The position numbers were made by a program, and so were the translations under genes. A DNA stretch of 64,000 nucleotides, from the NCBI GenBank assembly GCA_043554545.1, contig CP121337.1, positions 3,348,001 through 3,412,000 of the forward strand, in the 5' to 3' direction. The DNA comes from UBA7330 sp043554545. Lineage in GTDB: Bacteria > Bacteroidota > Bacteroidia > Cytophagales > Cyclobacteriaceae. Shown piece by piece: positions 8,781 through 17,555 of this stretch. How positions within the stretch are numbered: position 1 is the stretch's first letter; each line of letters opens with the position of its first letter. The notes under the pieces are model-generated. The model did not search any database, was not told where the DNA came from, and saw only the letters and a program-made list of their open reading frames with translations.

Positions 8781-9984
8781 TGGCTTTGATCGGTTGAATT
8801 CTGGAAATAATAGTCAGCGGGATGAATAACGTGACACCCACAACCAGCACAGCAAGTATATTAAGTAAAAACACAATGTTGAGGTCTATAGAAATAGGCA
8901 CATAACTCACATAATAATTACTGGCATCCAGGGGAATCACCCGAAAGTAATACTGTATAAAACAAAAGGATAGGCCAATAAAATTACCCCACAACAAACC
9001 TTTGACAATCAGGTTCAAACCATTGAATAGGAAGATGCGCCTGATCAGCATGTTACTCGCTCCCAAGGTTTTAAAAACCCCAATCATTTGGGTTCTTTCC
9101 AAAATCAGTATCAGCAAAATAGACACCATATTAAAGCATGCAACAAAGAGCACAATTATCAGCAAAATCAATACATTCCTATTGAGCATGCGCAACCACT
9201 CAAAGATTTGCAGGTATTTGTCCGAGACTTTTTCCACATACATATCAAAATCCACGATGTTAAATAATTCTTCTTCTGCAGCTACCTGTTGTTCAGATTC
9301 ATTTAAAAAAACCTCCAATCCTCCGGCCTGATTTGCCTCCCAGTTATTGATTCTTCTGACAAGGTTTATATCTCCAAGGATCACATTCTCATCAATTTCT
9401 TCTAACCCGGTCTCATAAATTCCAGTGATCTGTAGCTTCCTAAACCGAAGCGGCTTTTGTATGAAGAAAATGGTCACCTCCTCTCCAACGTCCAGTTTCA
9501 ATATATTTGATATCCGTTCGCTGATGGCCACCTCAGTGCCGTAATTTTCCTTAGGAAATTCCGGAAATCTCCCACGAATCATGTGCTGCTCAAAGTCAGA
9601 CTTATCGAAGTTGTCGTCAACCCCTTTTACAAGCACTCCCTGTACTTCCTCCTCCGTATTGAGCAAGCCGTATTTAAATGCGTATTCCTGGACATAATCT
9701 ACCCTGTCACTTTGCTTAACCTTTTCCAGCAGAGAATCAGTAACCATGATAGAGGTTTCTTCCACGCTGTTGGAAAGTGAATATTTGCTGATCACAATAT
9801 GGCCGGAAAAGCTGTAGACCTTGTTCTTAATTACCTCTTCATACCCTCCAAGTATGAGGAACGCCAGGATCAAAGAAGAAAGGGCAATCGCAATACTTAC
9901 AATCGCAATCCTGGCAATGGTACTGGAAAATGAGCCGTGCTCATTTTTAGTTATTCGACCCGATATGAAGTATGGTAGGTTCAA
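8767..9984 (-). CDS. FtsX-like permease, LolC/LolE type
   Basis: 405-residue inner-membrane protein with one N-terminal TM helix (about 22-46), a periplasmic MacB-like domain (about 50-250), and three C-terminal TM helices. The sequence LLILILERTQMIGVFKTLGAS is the characteristic FtsX-domain coupling helix region. The architecture and the SGRITKNEHGSFSS start match the lipoprotein-releasing permease (LolC/E) group found alone in Bacteroidota genomes. No LolD-type ATPase is adjacent, so its partner must be encoded elsewhere. It is divergent from the namZ-like gene with 36 bp between the starts, and the 3' ends overlap with the GT2 gene. Confidence 0.85.
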   Translation of the reverse strand: MNLPYFISGRITKNEHGSFSSTIARIAIVSIAIALSSLILAFLILGGYEEVIKNKVYSFSGHIVISKYSLSNSVEETSIMVTDSLLEKVKQSDRVDYVQEYAFKYGLLNTEEEVQGVLVKGVDDNFDKSDFEQHMIRGRFPEFPKENYGTEVAISERISNILKLDVGEEVTIFFIQKPLRFRKLQITGIYETGLEEIDENVILGDINLVRRINNWEANQAGGLEVFLNESEQQVAAEEELFNIVDFDMYVEKVSDKYLQIFEWLRMLNRNVLILLIIVLFVACFNMVSILLILILERTQMIGVFKTLGASNMLIRRIFLFNGLNLIVKGLLWGNFIGLSFCFIQYYFRVIPLDASNYYVSYVPISIDLNIVFLLNILAVLVVGVTLFIPLTIISRIQPIKAIRFD

Positions 9985-10020
9985 CCTTTATAATTTTAAC
10001 ACAATAATAAGCGATCTGGC

Positions 10021-11193
10021 ATGAGAAGATTTTATTTTTTACTGGTATTTGGGTTTATCCTTTGCTCTTGTACGGCACAAAAAGAAAAAGAGCCGGAAAT
10101 ATCTCCCGTTTTACCAGGCGCATATCAGCTGAAAGAGTATTTGCCAATGCTCGAAGGAAAGAAAGTAGGGCTGTTTGCTAATCACAGCTCACTCATCGGA
10201 GATACACATCTGGTGGATACACTTCTTTCAAAGAATGTGAACATTGTGAAAGCCTATACCCCTGAACACGGTTTTTTTGGATCTAAGCCCGATGGAGAGA
10301 TTATCAAAAATGAACAAACCAGTTATCCCTTTGAGCTAGTCGCCCTCTACGATAACAGCTATAAGCCAACAAAAGAGGAAATGATGGGCCTTGATATTTT
10401 AATTATTGACATTCAGGATGTTGGAGCTCGCTATTATACCTACAGTAGTACCATGACTTATCTGATGCAGGCTTGTGCAATGTATAACATCCCGGTGCTG
10501 ATTTTGGATAGACCCAACCCAAATGGAAGCTATATTGACGGACCAGTGATGGAAAAGGCTAATCAATCGTTTATTGGCATGCATCCCATTCCAATCGTTC
10601 ATGGGCTAACACTTGGTGAATTAGCCATGATGATCAACAAAGAAGGCTGGCTAGGTGATGGTCTTCAATGTCAGCTGTCAGTCATAAAAATACGCAACTG
10701 GGACCACTCCATGAGATATTCCTTACCGGTGAAGCCTTCTCCTAACCTGCCAAATGACTTATCTATTGCGCTCTATCCTTCACTAGCCCTCTTTGAAAGC
10801 ACGATTCTATCTGTTGGCAGAGGCACAGATCATCCATTTCAAATGATTGGGCATCCCCAATACCCAATAAAAGACTTCTCATTTACTCCGAAACCAAATG
10901 AAGGGTCAAAGTACCCACCACTCGAAGATGAACTTTGTTATGGACAATCATATGTTGGATCTACTCCAGCATATGCATTTACACTCAAATACCTGATTCA
11001 CTTTTATAATCAGCTAAAAGGAAAAACTAAAAAGCCTTTCTTCACCTCCTTTTTTAACAGGCATGCGGGTACAGACGAGTTACAAAAACAGATAGAGGCC
11101 GGTTGGACTGAGGAGAAGATCAGGGCCACATGGGAAAATGATCTTAAAAACTATAAGGAGCTGAGAAAAAAGTACCTGCTTTATCTTGATTGA
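10021..11193 (+). CDS. DUF1343 lipoprotein, NamZ-like exo-beta-N-acetylmuramidase
   Basis: 390-residue protein with a lipoprotein signal peptide; lipobox Cys near residue 17-18 in FILCSCTAQ. The mature part matches DUF1343 (now GH171 for NamZ-type exo-N-acetylmuramidases): VGLFANHSS, TPEHGFFG, DIQDVGARYYTYSSTM, LDRPNPNG, and the C-terminal GTDELQKQI. Characterised NamZ removes non-reducing-end MurNAc from peptidoglycan fragments, so a role in wall recycling or scavenging outside the cytoplasm is inferred. It is head-to-head with the permease gene and ends 6 bp from the convergent beta-lactamase-family gene. Confidence 0.87.
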   Translation: MRRFYFLLVFGFILCSCTAQKEKEPEISPVLPGAYQLKEYLPMLEGKKVGLFANHSSLIGDTHLVDTLLSKNVNIVKAYTPEHGFFGSKPDGEIIKNEQTSYPFELVALYDNSYKPTKEEMMGLDILIIDIQDVGARYYTYSSTMTYLMQACAMYNIPVLILDRPNPNGSYIDGPVMEKANQSFIGMHPIPIVHGLTLGELAMMINKEGWLGDGLQCQLSVIKIRNWDHSMRYSLPVKPSPNLPNDLSIALYPSLALFESTILSVGRGTDHPFQMIGHPQYPIKDFSFTPKPNEGSKYPPLEDELCYGQSYVGSTPAYAFTLKYLIHFYNQLKGKTKKPFFTSFFNRHAGTDELQKQIEAGWTEEKIRATWENDLKNYKELRKKYLLYLD

Positions 11194-11199
11194 CAGCGC

Positions 11200-12843
11200 T
11201 CATTCGACTCTTTCAAAAAGAATATTTTTGACCGTTCCTTCTGAAGCAACTGTAAATGAAACCACCTGGTGATCCTGATCTCTTTTAAAAGAATATCGCG
11301 TTCTTCTATTAGAACCAAACACATCTTCTTGCCCTTCCGTTAAAACTAATCCTTCATTATTGGGGTAATTCAATATCAATTTGTTCTCTATTTCACTCAG
11401 CTCATAGGCGACACTCAACTCTTCTGAATAATATCGCCCTTCAAATTCCTTTAGGTTCTCATTGGAGTTTTCAACAAGATCAACACTTTCAAAATAAAAC
11501 ATTGCACCCCCAAAATCAATCAGTAAATCAGCGTCTTCTACATTCATTGGGTTGAACATATATTTTACACTTGGATTATCAAACCGATGAAACTCACCTT
11601 TGGCATAAGACGCTAATGGCACTTGAATTTTACCAAGCCCACTTTGAGCGAAAAGGGTATCTCTTCTACTTGAAATATGCATCCTGAGATCACTATTAAG
11701 TTCCTGATAGTCTCCAATGTATTGGGAGACATCTTCCATTACCTGGCTGGAAACTGCCATGGGTTCATTCATTTCTTCTGCTCCCTGAATAAACAAGTCA
11801 ATGATTTTATAGCTGCTTTCTACGACATTGATATGCTCAGAATTTGTGAATACAAAAAGCCCAAGAGATAATTCAGGTAATACAATCATTTGAGATCGCA
11901 ATCCCCAATCTCTACCACTGTGATTGACTGTCCGGTAGTTTTTATAGGGTGATAAGAAAACACCTCTTGCATTGCTCATCAAGGACCCATTGTTTAAAGT
12001 ATCAACCTTTGTAATGAATGTTGAGATATAAGCATCAGGATGACCCTTGTCCATTAAGAATATCATCCATTTGGACAAATCTTTAACTGTGCTGAGCATG
12101 CCTCCTGCTCCCACACATAATGTCAAAGATTTAGGTTCCTTATATGTTTCTTTTGCCAGATAGTAGTTGGCTGCTCGATTCTTTATCACTTGATGAAGGT
12201 CACTTTTGAAAAAAGTATCATACATACCAAGTGGTTCGAATAGCTCCTTTTTAGCAAACTCATGAATTTCCATGCCGGAAATACGTTTGACCAAAAGTGC
12301 AAGCATTACATAATTGGTGTTGGAATAAAGCATTCGGTCTCCCGGCTTGTTGTTAAACCCCTGCTGTCTAAACATTAACTCCTCAATACTTCTATTTGAA
12401 TATCCACAGTGCTGGTAATCAAATCCCATGAGATCGAGTAATACATTGTGATTGCGAATTCCACTTGTATGATTCAATAGATGTCTAACTCTGATTGTAT
12501 CTCCCGAAAAATATAATTCGGGAATATATTTTCTGATATCCTCATTTAGATTCAGATCACCCCTTTGTTCAAGAACTCCGATACACGCTGCAGTGAATTG
12601 CTTGGTGACTGAAGCAAGTTCAAATGCGGTAGAATCAGTGAATGGAATCTCATACGCAAGGTTTGCGTATCCTTTATTACAGGTATGAAAGAGCTTTCCA
12701 TCCTTAACAATGACTGCTGTAATGCCCGGTCCGATATTAGGCGAGATTTCTGCTTGCAGAATTGCGTCAATCTTTTCAGTAATATTTTGTCCAACCAGTT
12801 GTGAACCCAACAGCAGTGATAAGAAAATTGATATCATCCTCAT
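11200..12843 (-). CDS. Serine beta-lactamase / penicillin-binding-like hydrolase, exported
   Basis: 547-residue protein with a signal peptide (RMISIFLSLLLGSQLVGQ). The class C beta-lactamase/DD-peptidase fold is marked by SVTK (Ser78-Lys81), YSN and a HSGRDWG C-terminal triad. A C-terminal region of about 170 residues after 400 is a lipocalin-like beta domain often attached to this family. These proteins range from beta-lactamases to esterases and D-amino-acid peptidases, so the substrate is open. The ATG at 12843 is taken since it starts the signal peptide; the frame could extend 22 residues upstream, but this would overlap the preceding gene. It lies one base after the HAAS membrane protein stop, as the last gene of a PadR-HAAS-hydrolase operon. 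Confidence 0.85.
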   Translation of the reverse strand: MRMISIFLSLLLGSQLVGQNITEKIDAILQAEISPNIGPGITAVIVKDGKLFHTCNKGYANLAYEIPFTDSTAFELASVTKQFTAACIGVLEQRGDLNLNEDIRKYIPELYFSGDTIRVRHLLNHTSGIRNHNVLLDLMGFDYQHCGYSNRSIEELMFRQQGFNNKPGDRMLYSNTNYVMLALLVKRISGMEIHEFAKKELFEPLGMYDTFFKSDLHQVIKNRAANYYLAKETYKEPKSLTLCVGAGGMLSTVKDLSKWMIFLMDKGHPDAYISTFITKVDTLNNGSLMSNARGVFLSPYKNYRTVNHSGRDWGLRSQMIVLPELSLGLFVFTNSEHINVVESSYKIIDLFIQGAEEMNEPMAVSSQVMEDVSQYIGDYQELNSDLRMHISSRRDTLFAQSGLGKIQVPLASYAKGEFHRFDNPSVKYMFNPMNVEDADLLIDFGGAMFYFESVDLVENSNENLKEFEGRYYSEELSVAYELSEIENKLILNYPNNEGLVLTEGQEDVFGSNRRTRYSFKRDQDHQVVSFTVASEGTVKNILFERVE

Positions 12844-12844
12844 C

Positions 12845-13459
12845 TTATACCTCCTCCAAAGACTGCTTATACATTCTGAAAAAGAGAAATGGCAAAAAAC
12901 CAAAACCAAAGATGATAAATGCCAGAGCGATCATGAAATTTGCTCCCGGTAGGTGCATGATTTTCATAAATACACTAACTCCCAAAACGGATAAACTAAG
13001 GAACCCGAAAATCCATTTCATTTTTTCAGAAAAGAATTCCCCCGCATATTCCTTAAGCTTGTTTATCAACAGCATAGGAATAAATATGCAAAACAACCCA
13101 AGAGTTCCAACTCCTAAAACAATGCCTGCTCCTGGGAGATGTAGAATCTTGAGTAAGATGCCAATCGTAAAACTAACAGAGAAAATAAATCCGGATAAAT
13201 AAATCAATCGCTTCATCATGACAATTTTATTATAGTTTAATAGGAAAAGTGTTTCATATTGAATCTCCTCGAAGCCGTTTGGAGAGGTTTGTAGAAAAGC
13301 TTTTTGGTAGGCTTGATCAAAAGAAAGTCCCTTATTCATGTTTATTTCAACGAGACAACACATGTGATCGAGCAGGTCATCCTTTAGCTCCTTACTTTTC
13401 ACCTTACTCTTATGTAGTTGTTCTTCGATGTATGTGACTTGTGAATCTTCTAATATCAT
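12845..13459 (-). CDS. HAAS-type membrane protein with duplicated GldL-like motif
   Basis: 204-residue protein. Residues 1-60 form a soluble helical segment (YIEEQLHKSKVKSKELKDDLLDHM) of the HAAS/permease-prefix type, commonly encoded next to PadR regulators. Then come four TM helices. Helices 1 and 3 each end in a near-identical motif, LLKILHLPGAG and FMKIMHLPGAN, the same K-I-x-H-x-P-G-A signature found once at the N-terminus of gliding/T9SS protein GldL. The duplication suggests an internal repeat of a two-helix unit. It overlaps padR by ATGA and is followed after one base by the hydrolase gene. A signalling or membrane-sensing function is inferred, not shown. Confidence 0.75.
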   Translation of the reverse strand: MILEDSQVTYIEEQLHKSKVKSKELKDDLLDHMCCLVEINMNKGLSFDQAYQKAFLQTSPNGFEEIQYETLFLLNYNKIVMMKRLIYLSGFIFSVSFTIGILLKILHLPGAGIVLGVGTLGLFCIFIPMLLINKLKEYAGEFFSEKMKWIFGFLSLSVLGVSVFMKIMHLPGANFMIALAFIIFGFGFLPFLFFRMYKQSLEEV

Positions 13460-13800
13460 GTTGCAACAACCTTAAATTCATTAAATAATACCTTTTGGAT
13501 GGTAAGAATGAAGTCCTTAAGCTCAGCAACCAACATATCCTTTTCGGTCTTACCCTTTGTGGTCAGATAGTAATATTTTCTGACCCTTTTGCCGATCATT
13601 TGTTCCTCGTAACCCAGGATTCCATCTTTTAAAAGTTTATGAAGCGCAGGGTATAGCGATCCATCTTTCAATAGAATTTTACCGTCGGTCAATTCCTTGA
13701 CCTTTTGTGAGATCTCATAACCATACATTTTGTGGTTATCAGCTAATAATTGCAATACCATCACTCCTATGGTTCCCTTGAGTAGTTCTTTTGAATACAT
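13456..13800 (-). CDS. PadR family transcriptional regulator
   Basis: 114-residue winged-helix repressor. KELLKGTIGVMVLQLL, MYGYEISQKVKELTDGKI, LKDGSLYPALHKL and RKYYYLTTKG are the PadR-N signature elements in order, followed by a short C-terminal helix for dimerisation (PadR-s2 size). The start at 13800 is chosen because the conserved domain begins there; longer forms would begin inside the promoter box. It is the first gene of the leftward operon and overlaps the HAAS gene by 4 bp. PadR proteins of this layout typically repress their own operon, and the bidirectional promoter region at 13801-13880 is the obvious operator candidate. Confidence 0.92.
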   Translation of the reverse strand: MYSKELLKGTIGVMVLQLLADNHKMYGYEISQKVKELTDGKILLKDGSLYPALHKLLKDGILGYEEQMIGKRVRKYYYLTTKGKTEKDMLVAELKDFILTIQKVLFNEFKVVAT

Positions 13801-13804
13801 AGAA

Positions 13805-13834
13805 CAAAGATACATAGATATATGATGCATCAAA
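13805..13834 (-). promoter_or_regulatory. Putative Bacteroidota promoter for the padR operon
   Basis: Read on the minus strand, TTTG (13831-13834) is followed after 18 nt by TATCTTTG (13805-13812), a full match to TAnnTTTG. The start codon of padR is at 13800, only four bases past the box, so the transcript would be leaderless or nearly so if this is the real promoter. Confidence 0.55.
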
Positions 13835-13865
13835 GAACTAGCCATAAAAATATTTATGAATACTT

Positions 13866-13873
13866 TAGTTTTG
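13866..13873 (+). promoter_or_regulatory. Putative -7 box for the fmt operon
   Basis: TAGTTTTG fits TAnnTTTG and lies 7 bases before the fmt ATG at 13881. No clear TTG is found 19-20 nt upstream, so this is weaker than the padR box on the other strand. Confidence 0.4.
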
Positions 13874-13880
13874 AACCTGA

Positions 13881-14828
13881 ATGGATAAAGTAAAAAGTCT
13901 AAAGATCATCTTCATGGGGACTCCCGAGTTTGCGGTATCGTCCCTGCAAAAGCTTGTTGAACAAAAATTTGATGTTATTGCTGTTGTTACCGCACCTGAT
14001 AAGCCTAAGGGGAGAGGAAAAAAACTTGGCACTTCGCCAGTCAAAGATTACGCAGTTGCTGTTGGGTTACCCATTCTGCAGCCCACCAACCTCAAAGACC
14101 CGGAGTTTATAGATCAACTAAAAAGCTATCAGGCTGATTTACAGATTATCGTTGCATTCCGGATGCTCCCGGAAGTGGTATGGTCCATGCCAAAGATTGG
14201 TTCTTTCAACCTTCACGGTTCGCTGCTTCCCCAATACAGGGGTGCTGCTCCGATCCATTGGGCCGTCATCAAAGGGGAAACAGAAACCGGAGTCACTACT
14301 TTTATGCTCAAGCATGAAATCGATACCGGAAATATATTATTCCAGGAAAAAGAGCCAATCTATAAAGAAGATACCACCGGCAGCGTATACGACAGGCTGA
14401 TGCAAAAAGGCGCTGACCTTGTCATAAAAACCATCAGGGCAATCGAAGCTGGAGACTTCGAGTTAACTCCACAAGATGAAACCGGTGTAATAAAGCATGC
14501 TCCAAAAATCTTTAGAGAAGATTGTAAAATTAACTGGAGTTTACCAGGAGAAGAAATTCGGAACTTTGTACGGGGATTAAACCCATTTCCATCTGCATGG
14601 ACACGACTGGATCAAAAAAACCTAAAAGTTCATAAGATTGAGGTTTCAGACGAAAAAGCAAATAAAGATCCTGGCTTTCTGGAGATCAATGATAAGCTAG
14701 GTGTGCACACAAAAGACCGGATTATATATCTTACAGAATTGCAAATGGAGGGTAAAAAGCGAATGCATGCAGAGGAATTTTTAAGAGGATACAAAATCAA
14801 TTCTATTACTATAAACAGTGTGTCATGA
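13881..14828 (+). CDS. fmt: Methionyl-tRNA formyltransferase
   Basis: 315 residues, the usual length. The N-terminal formyltransferase domain contains IIFMGTPEFAV, the loop GRGKKLG, and the folate-site segment SLLPQYRGAAPIHWAVIKG with the expected Asn-His-Asp surroundings (FNLHGSLLP); the C-terminal OB-like domain starts near 210. It formylates Met-tRNAi using 10-formyl-THF in the cytoplasm. First gene of a rightward operon; the stop overlaps the folA ATG by 4 bp, linking two folate enzymes. Divergent from padR. Confidence 0.97.
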   Translation: MDKVKSLKIIFMGTPEFAVSSLQKLVEQKFDVIAVVTAPDKPKGRGKKLGTSPVKDYAVAVGLPILQPTNLKDPEFIDQLKSYQADLQIIVAFRMLPEVVWSMPKIGSFNLHGSLLPQYRGAAPIHWAVIKGETETGVTTFMLKHEIDTGNILFQEKEPIYKEDTTGSVYDRLMQKGADLVIKTIRAIEAGDFELTPQDETGVIKHAPKIFREDCKINWSLPGEEIRNFVRGLNPFPSAWTRLDQKNLKVHKIEVSDEKANKDPGFLEINDKLGVHTKDRIIYLTELQMEGKKRMHAEEFLRGYKINSITINSVS

Positions 14829-15325
14829 AAATATCTATGATCGCGGCAATGGGGAAAAACAGGGTCATTGGAAAGGACAATGGTATCCCGTGGCATCTTC
14901 CTGATGATTTCAAATACTTTAAAGACACCACCCAAGGACACCATGTAATCATGGGTAGAAAAAACTGGGAATCTTTACAACAGCGATTTAGACCGCTACC
15001 GAACAGACCCAATATCATTATTACTAGAAATGAGGATTATCAAGCAGAAGGAGCGGTTGTTGTCCAATCACTTGAAGATGCATTGCGACTGGCAGAGCAA
15101 GCTGGGGAAACCGAGGCCTTTATCATTGGTGGAGGTGAAATCTATCGTATGGGGTTGGAGTTTAGCGATAAAATCTATCTCACCGAAATTGATGGGGTAT
15201 TTGAAGGTCAAGTCACATTTCCTGAGTTTTCCAGTGATCAATGGAAAGAAACTTCGAAAAGTCATCATCCCGTCGATGAACGTCACAGTTACAGCTTTGA
15301 TTATGTAGTTTATGAAAAGAAGTAA
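14825..15325 (+). CDS. folA: Dihydrofolate reductase
   Basis: 166 residues. MISIMIAAMG-like start (ISMIAAMGKNRVIG), GIPWHLPDDFKYFK with the substrate-binding Asp, HHVIMGRKNWESL for the NADPH site, and FIIGGGEIYRM near 100 are the canonical DHFR elements. It regenerates tetrahydrofolate. The ATG overlaps the fmt TGA (ATGA), so the two are translationally coupled; the next gene follows after 3 bp. Confidence 0.97.
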   Translation: MKISMIAAMGKNRVIGKDNGIPWHLPDDFKYFKDTTQGHHVIMGRKNWESLQQRFRPLPNRPNIIITRNEDYQAEGAVVVQSLEDALRLAEQAGETEAFIIGGGEIYRMGLEFSDKIYLTEIDGVFEGQVTFPEFSSDQWKETSKSHHPVDERHSYSFDYVVYEKK

Positions 15326-15328
15326 ATT

Positions 15329-15712
15329 ATGGAAATGCATCAGAGAACACTTGGCATACTTCACATTGTTTATGGATCAATTGGATTACTGATTTTTTCC
15401 CTGATCAATGCAATCGTAAGGACTGCACTTCCATTCATCATAGAAGAAGCTATTCAACCCGATGATCAGATGACTGTTGCAATTTTCAATATGGTCCTGG
15501 ATGTACTTCGTTGGGTCTTTGTCATTATCATGTTACTGGGACCCATACCTTCCATTATCGGAGGTATTGCGACCATTTACCGTAGAAGTTGGGGACTACC
15601 CACCCTCCTGGTATCCGGGTGCCTATCCTTATTGAATGTTCCTTTTGGTACGGCGCTGGGTATCTATACCATTTGGGTATTTTTGGAAGAACAAAAACTG
15701 AATAAGACTTAA
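15329..15712 (+). CDS. Small hypothetical membrane protein (three or four TM helices)
   Basis: 127 residues, mostly hydrophobic, with predicted helices around 8-32, 48-80 and 85-120. The first helix region ILHIVYGSIGLLIFS and the ending LGIYTIWVFLEEQ resemble small Bacteroidota membrane proteins of unknown function. No catalytic motif is visible. It sits in the middle of the fmt operon, 3 bp after folA and sharing one base (TAATG) with the next SDR gene. Confidence 0.75.
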   Translation: MEMHQRTLGILHIVYGSIGLLIFSLINAIVRTALPFIIEEAIQPDDQMTVAIFNMVLDVLRWVFVIIMLLGPIPSIIGGIATIYRRSWGLPTLLVSGCLSLLNVPFGTALGIYTIWVFLEEQKLNKT

Positions 15713-16515
15713 TGTCTGCAATCAAAGATCGCATCATCTGGATAACAGGTGCTTCATCAGGAATTGGTGAGGCATTAACCTATGAACTTGTCAAAGAAGG
15801 GGCATTCCTGATTGTCTCTGCCAGACGAGAAGAAGAGCTGGCTCGGGTACAAAAAAATTGCCAAACGCCTGAAAACGTAAAAATATTGGTTTTGGATTTA
15901 GCAGATTCTTCTGCGCTCAGTCACAAGGCAAAAGTAGCCGCTGAGTTGTTTGGTCCAATCGATATCCTGATTCATTCAGGAGGCATTTCCCAAAGAGACA
16001 GAGCCATCAATACTGGTCTGGAGGTGGACAGGCAAATTATGGAAGTCAATTATTTTGGTTCAATCACTTTAACAAAAGCTTTATTGCCAGACATGGTGAA
16101 AAGACGGACCGGCCATCACGTCATTATCAGTTCAGTCTCCGGCATTGTTTCTCCTCCTTTTAGATCAGGTTATGCAGCAAGTAAGCACGCGTTGCATGGA
16201 TTTTACGAAGCACTTCGCTCAGAACACTACGTTGACAATATCAAAGTCACCATGGTCTGTCCCGGGTATACAAAAACTAATATTTCTTATAATTCCCTAT
16301 TAGGTGATGGCACTAAACAAAATTCCATGGACGAAGCTCAGGAAAACGGCCTAACTCCAGCGTGGTGTGCTACACAAATCATCAAGGCAATTAAGAGAGA
16401 CAAGGAGGAAGTATATATTGCAAAAGCAAGGGAGCTGACCGGTATTTATATCAAGCGATTTTTTCCTTCCCTATTTTCAAGGATCATGAGAAATGTAAAA
16501 GAATTAAAGGGTTAA
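15712..16515 (+). CDS. SDR family oxidoreductase
   Basis: 267-residue classical short-chain dehydrogenase/reductase. Cofactor motif TGASSGIGEAL near 12-22, LVLDLAD, the NAG-equivalent IHSGGIS, catalytic Ser in ISSVSGI, and YAASK (Tyr-x-x-x-Lys). The extended C-terminus with KRFFPSLFSRIM resembles the DHRS7-like membrane-associated group. The acidic/basic pattern does not fix NADPH or NADH with confidence, and the substrate is unknown. The start codon overlaps the preceding stop by one base. Confidence 0.88.
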   Translation: MSAIKDRIIWITGASSGIGEALTYELVKEGAFLIVSARREEELARVQKNCQTPENVKILVLDLADSSALSHKAKVAAELFGPIDILIHSGGISQRDRAINTGLEVDRQIMEVNYFGSITLTKALLPDMVKRRTGHHVIISSVSGIVSPPFRSGYAASKHALHGFYEALRSEHYVDNIKVTMVCPGYTKTNISYNSLLGDGTKQNSMDEAQENGLTPAWCATQIIKAIKRDKEEVYIAKARELTGIYIKRFFPSLFSRIMRNVKELKG

Positions 16516-16516
16516 T

Positions 16517-17548
16517 ATGCTAATAATCATTCTGTGTTTGATACCAGTCATTTTATTATCGGCTTTCCTGTTAGTGGGAAATTCGCTTAGCACTAAGCCC
16601 TATCGTGGTCCTGTAACCGACCACTTTGACGGAAAAGATTTTGTCAACCTCGGCAAAATAAAAGCAAAAGGTGGAGCAGACCTTTTTAAATGGCTCATCG
16701 GACGTGACCAGGGACCATGGACTGAGAATTATGAAACATTTGTGGGCAAAAAGCCCAAAAGAGCCCCTGATAATGAGGTACGCATCACTTTTGTCAACCA
16801 CAGTACTTTCCTTATTCAATGGAAAAAAATGAATATCCTGACAGACCCGGTATGGAGCAATCGATGTAGCCCTTTCACCTTTGTAGGCCCTCAACGGATG
16901 CGGCCTCCGGGAATAAACTTTGAAGACCTTCCTAAGATAGACCTGGTATTGTTAAGCCATAATCATTATGATCACCTGGATATAAAAACAGTCCTGGATT
17001 TAGAAAATAAATATCAACCAAAGTTTATCGTGCCCCTTGGAGTGGCCAGTTACTTGAAAAAACAAGGAATTTCAAGTGTCGAAGAGCTTGACTGGTGGGA
17101 ATCAACAAATCATGAACTAACTATCACCTCGACACCTGCACAACACTTCAGTGGCCGCGGATTCTTTGACAGAGACAAATCCCTGTGGAGCGGTTATGTC
17201 CTAAGCGACCAAAAGAAAAATCTCTATTTCGCAGGAGATAGTGGTTATAATAAATTCTTTAAGGAAATAGGAAAGAAACTAGGACCCATGGATATCTCGT
17301 TGATTCCTATTGGAGCTTATCTACCCAAATGGTTTATGTCACCCATTCATGTTTCACCTGAAGAGTCGATTAAAATTCACAAAGATGTGAATTCAAAGAA
17401 GAGTATTGCCATGCATTTTGGCACTTTTCCCCTCGCAGATGATGGTATGGGATGCGCAGAGAAAGACTTAATTGAGGCCCGAAAGAATTCAGAAGTATCA
17501 GAGGAAGCATTCATTATTCCTGAAGAGGGCAACCCCATGGATTTTTAA
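16517..17548 (+). CDS. MBL-fold metallohydrolase, NAPE-PLD/UlaG-like
   Basis: 343 residues with an N-terminal membrane-anchoring helix (about 1-22). The metallo-beta-lactamase zinc motif is SHNHYDHLD (HxHxDH), followed by HFSGRG, YFAGDSGY and IAMHFGTFPL for the remaining metal ligands. The layout matches bacterial homologues of N-acyl-phosphatidylethanolamine phospholipase D, which suggests phospholipid or lipid-like phosphodiester hydrolysis at the membrane, though activity is inferred. Last gene of the fmt operon, one base after the SDR stop; it converges on the EF-hand gene 7 bp away. Confidence 0.87.
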   Translation: MLIIILCLIPVILLSAFLLVGNSLSTKPYRGPVTDHFDGKDFVNLGKIKAKGGADLFKWLIGRDQGPWTENYETFVGKKPKRAPDNEVRITFVNHSTFLIQWKKMNILTDPVWSNRCSPFTFVGPQRMRPPGINFEDLPKIDLVLLSHNHYDHLDIKTVLDLENKYQPKFIVPLGVASYLKKQGISSVEELDWWESTNHELTITSTPAQHFSGRGFFDRDKSLWSGYVLSDQKKNLYFAGDSGYNKFFKEIGKKLGPMDISLIPIGAYLPKWFMSPIHVSPEESIKIHKDVNSKKSIAMHFGTFPLADDGMGCAEKDLIEARKNSEVSEEAFIIPEEGNPMDF

Positions 17549-17555
17549 GACAAAC

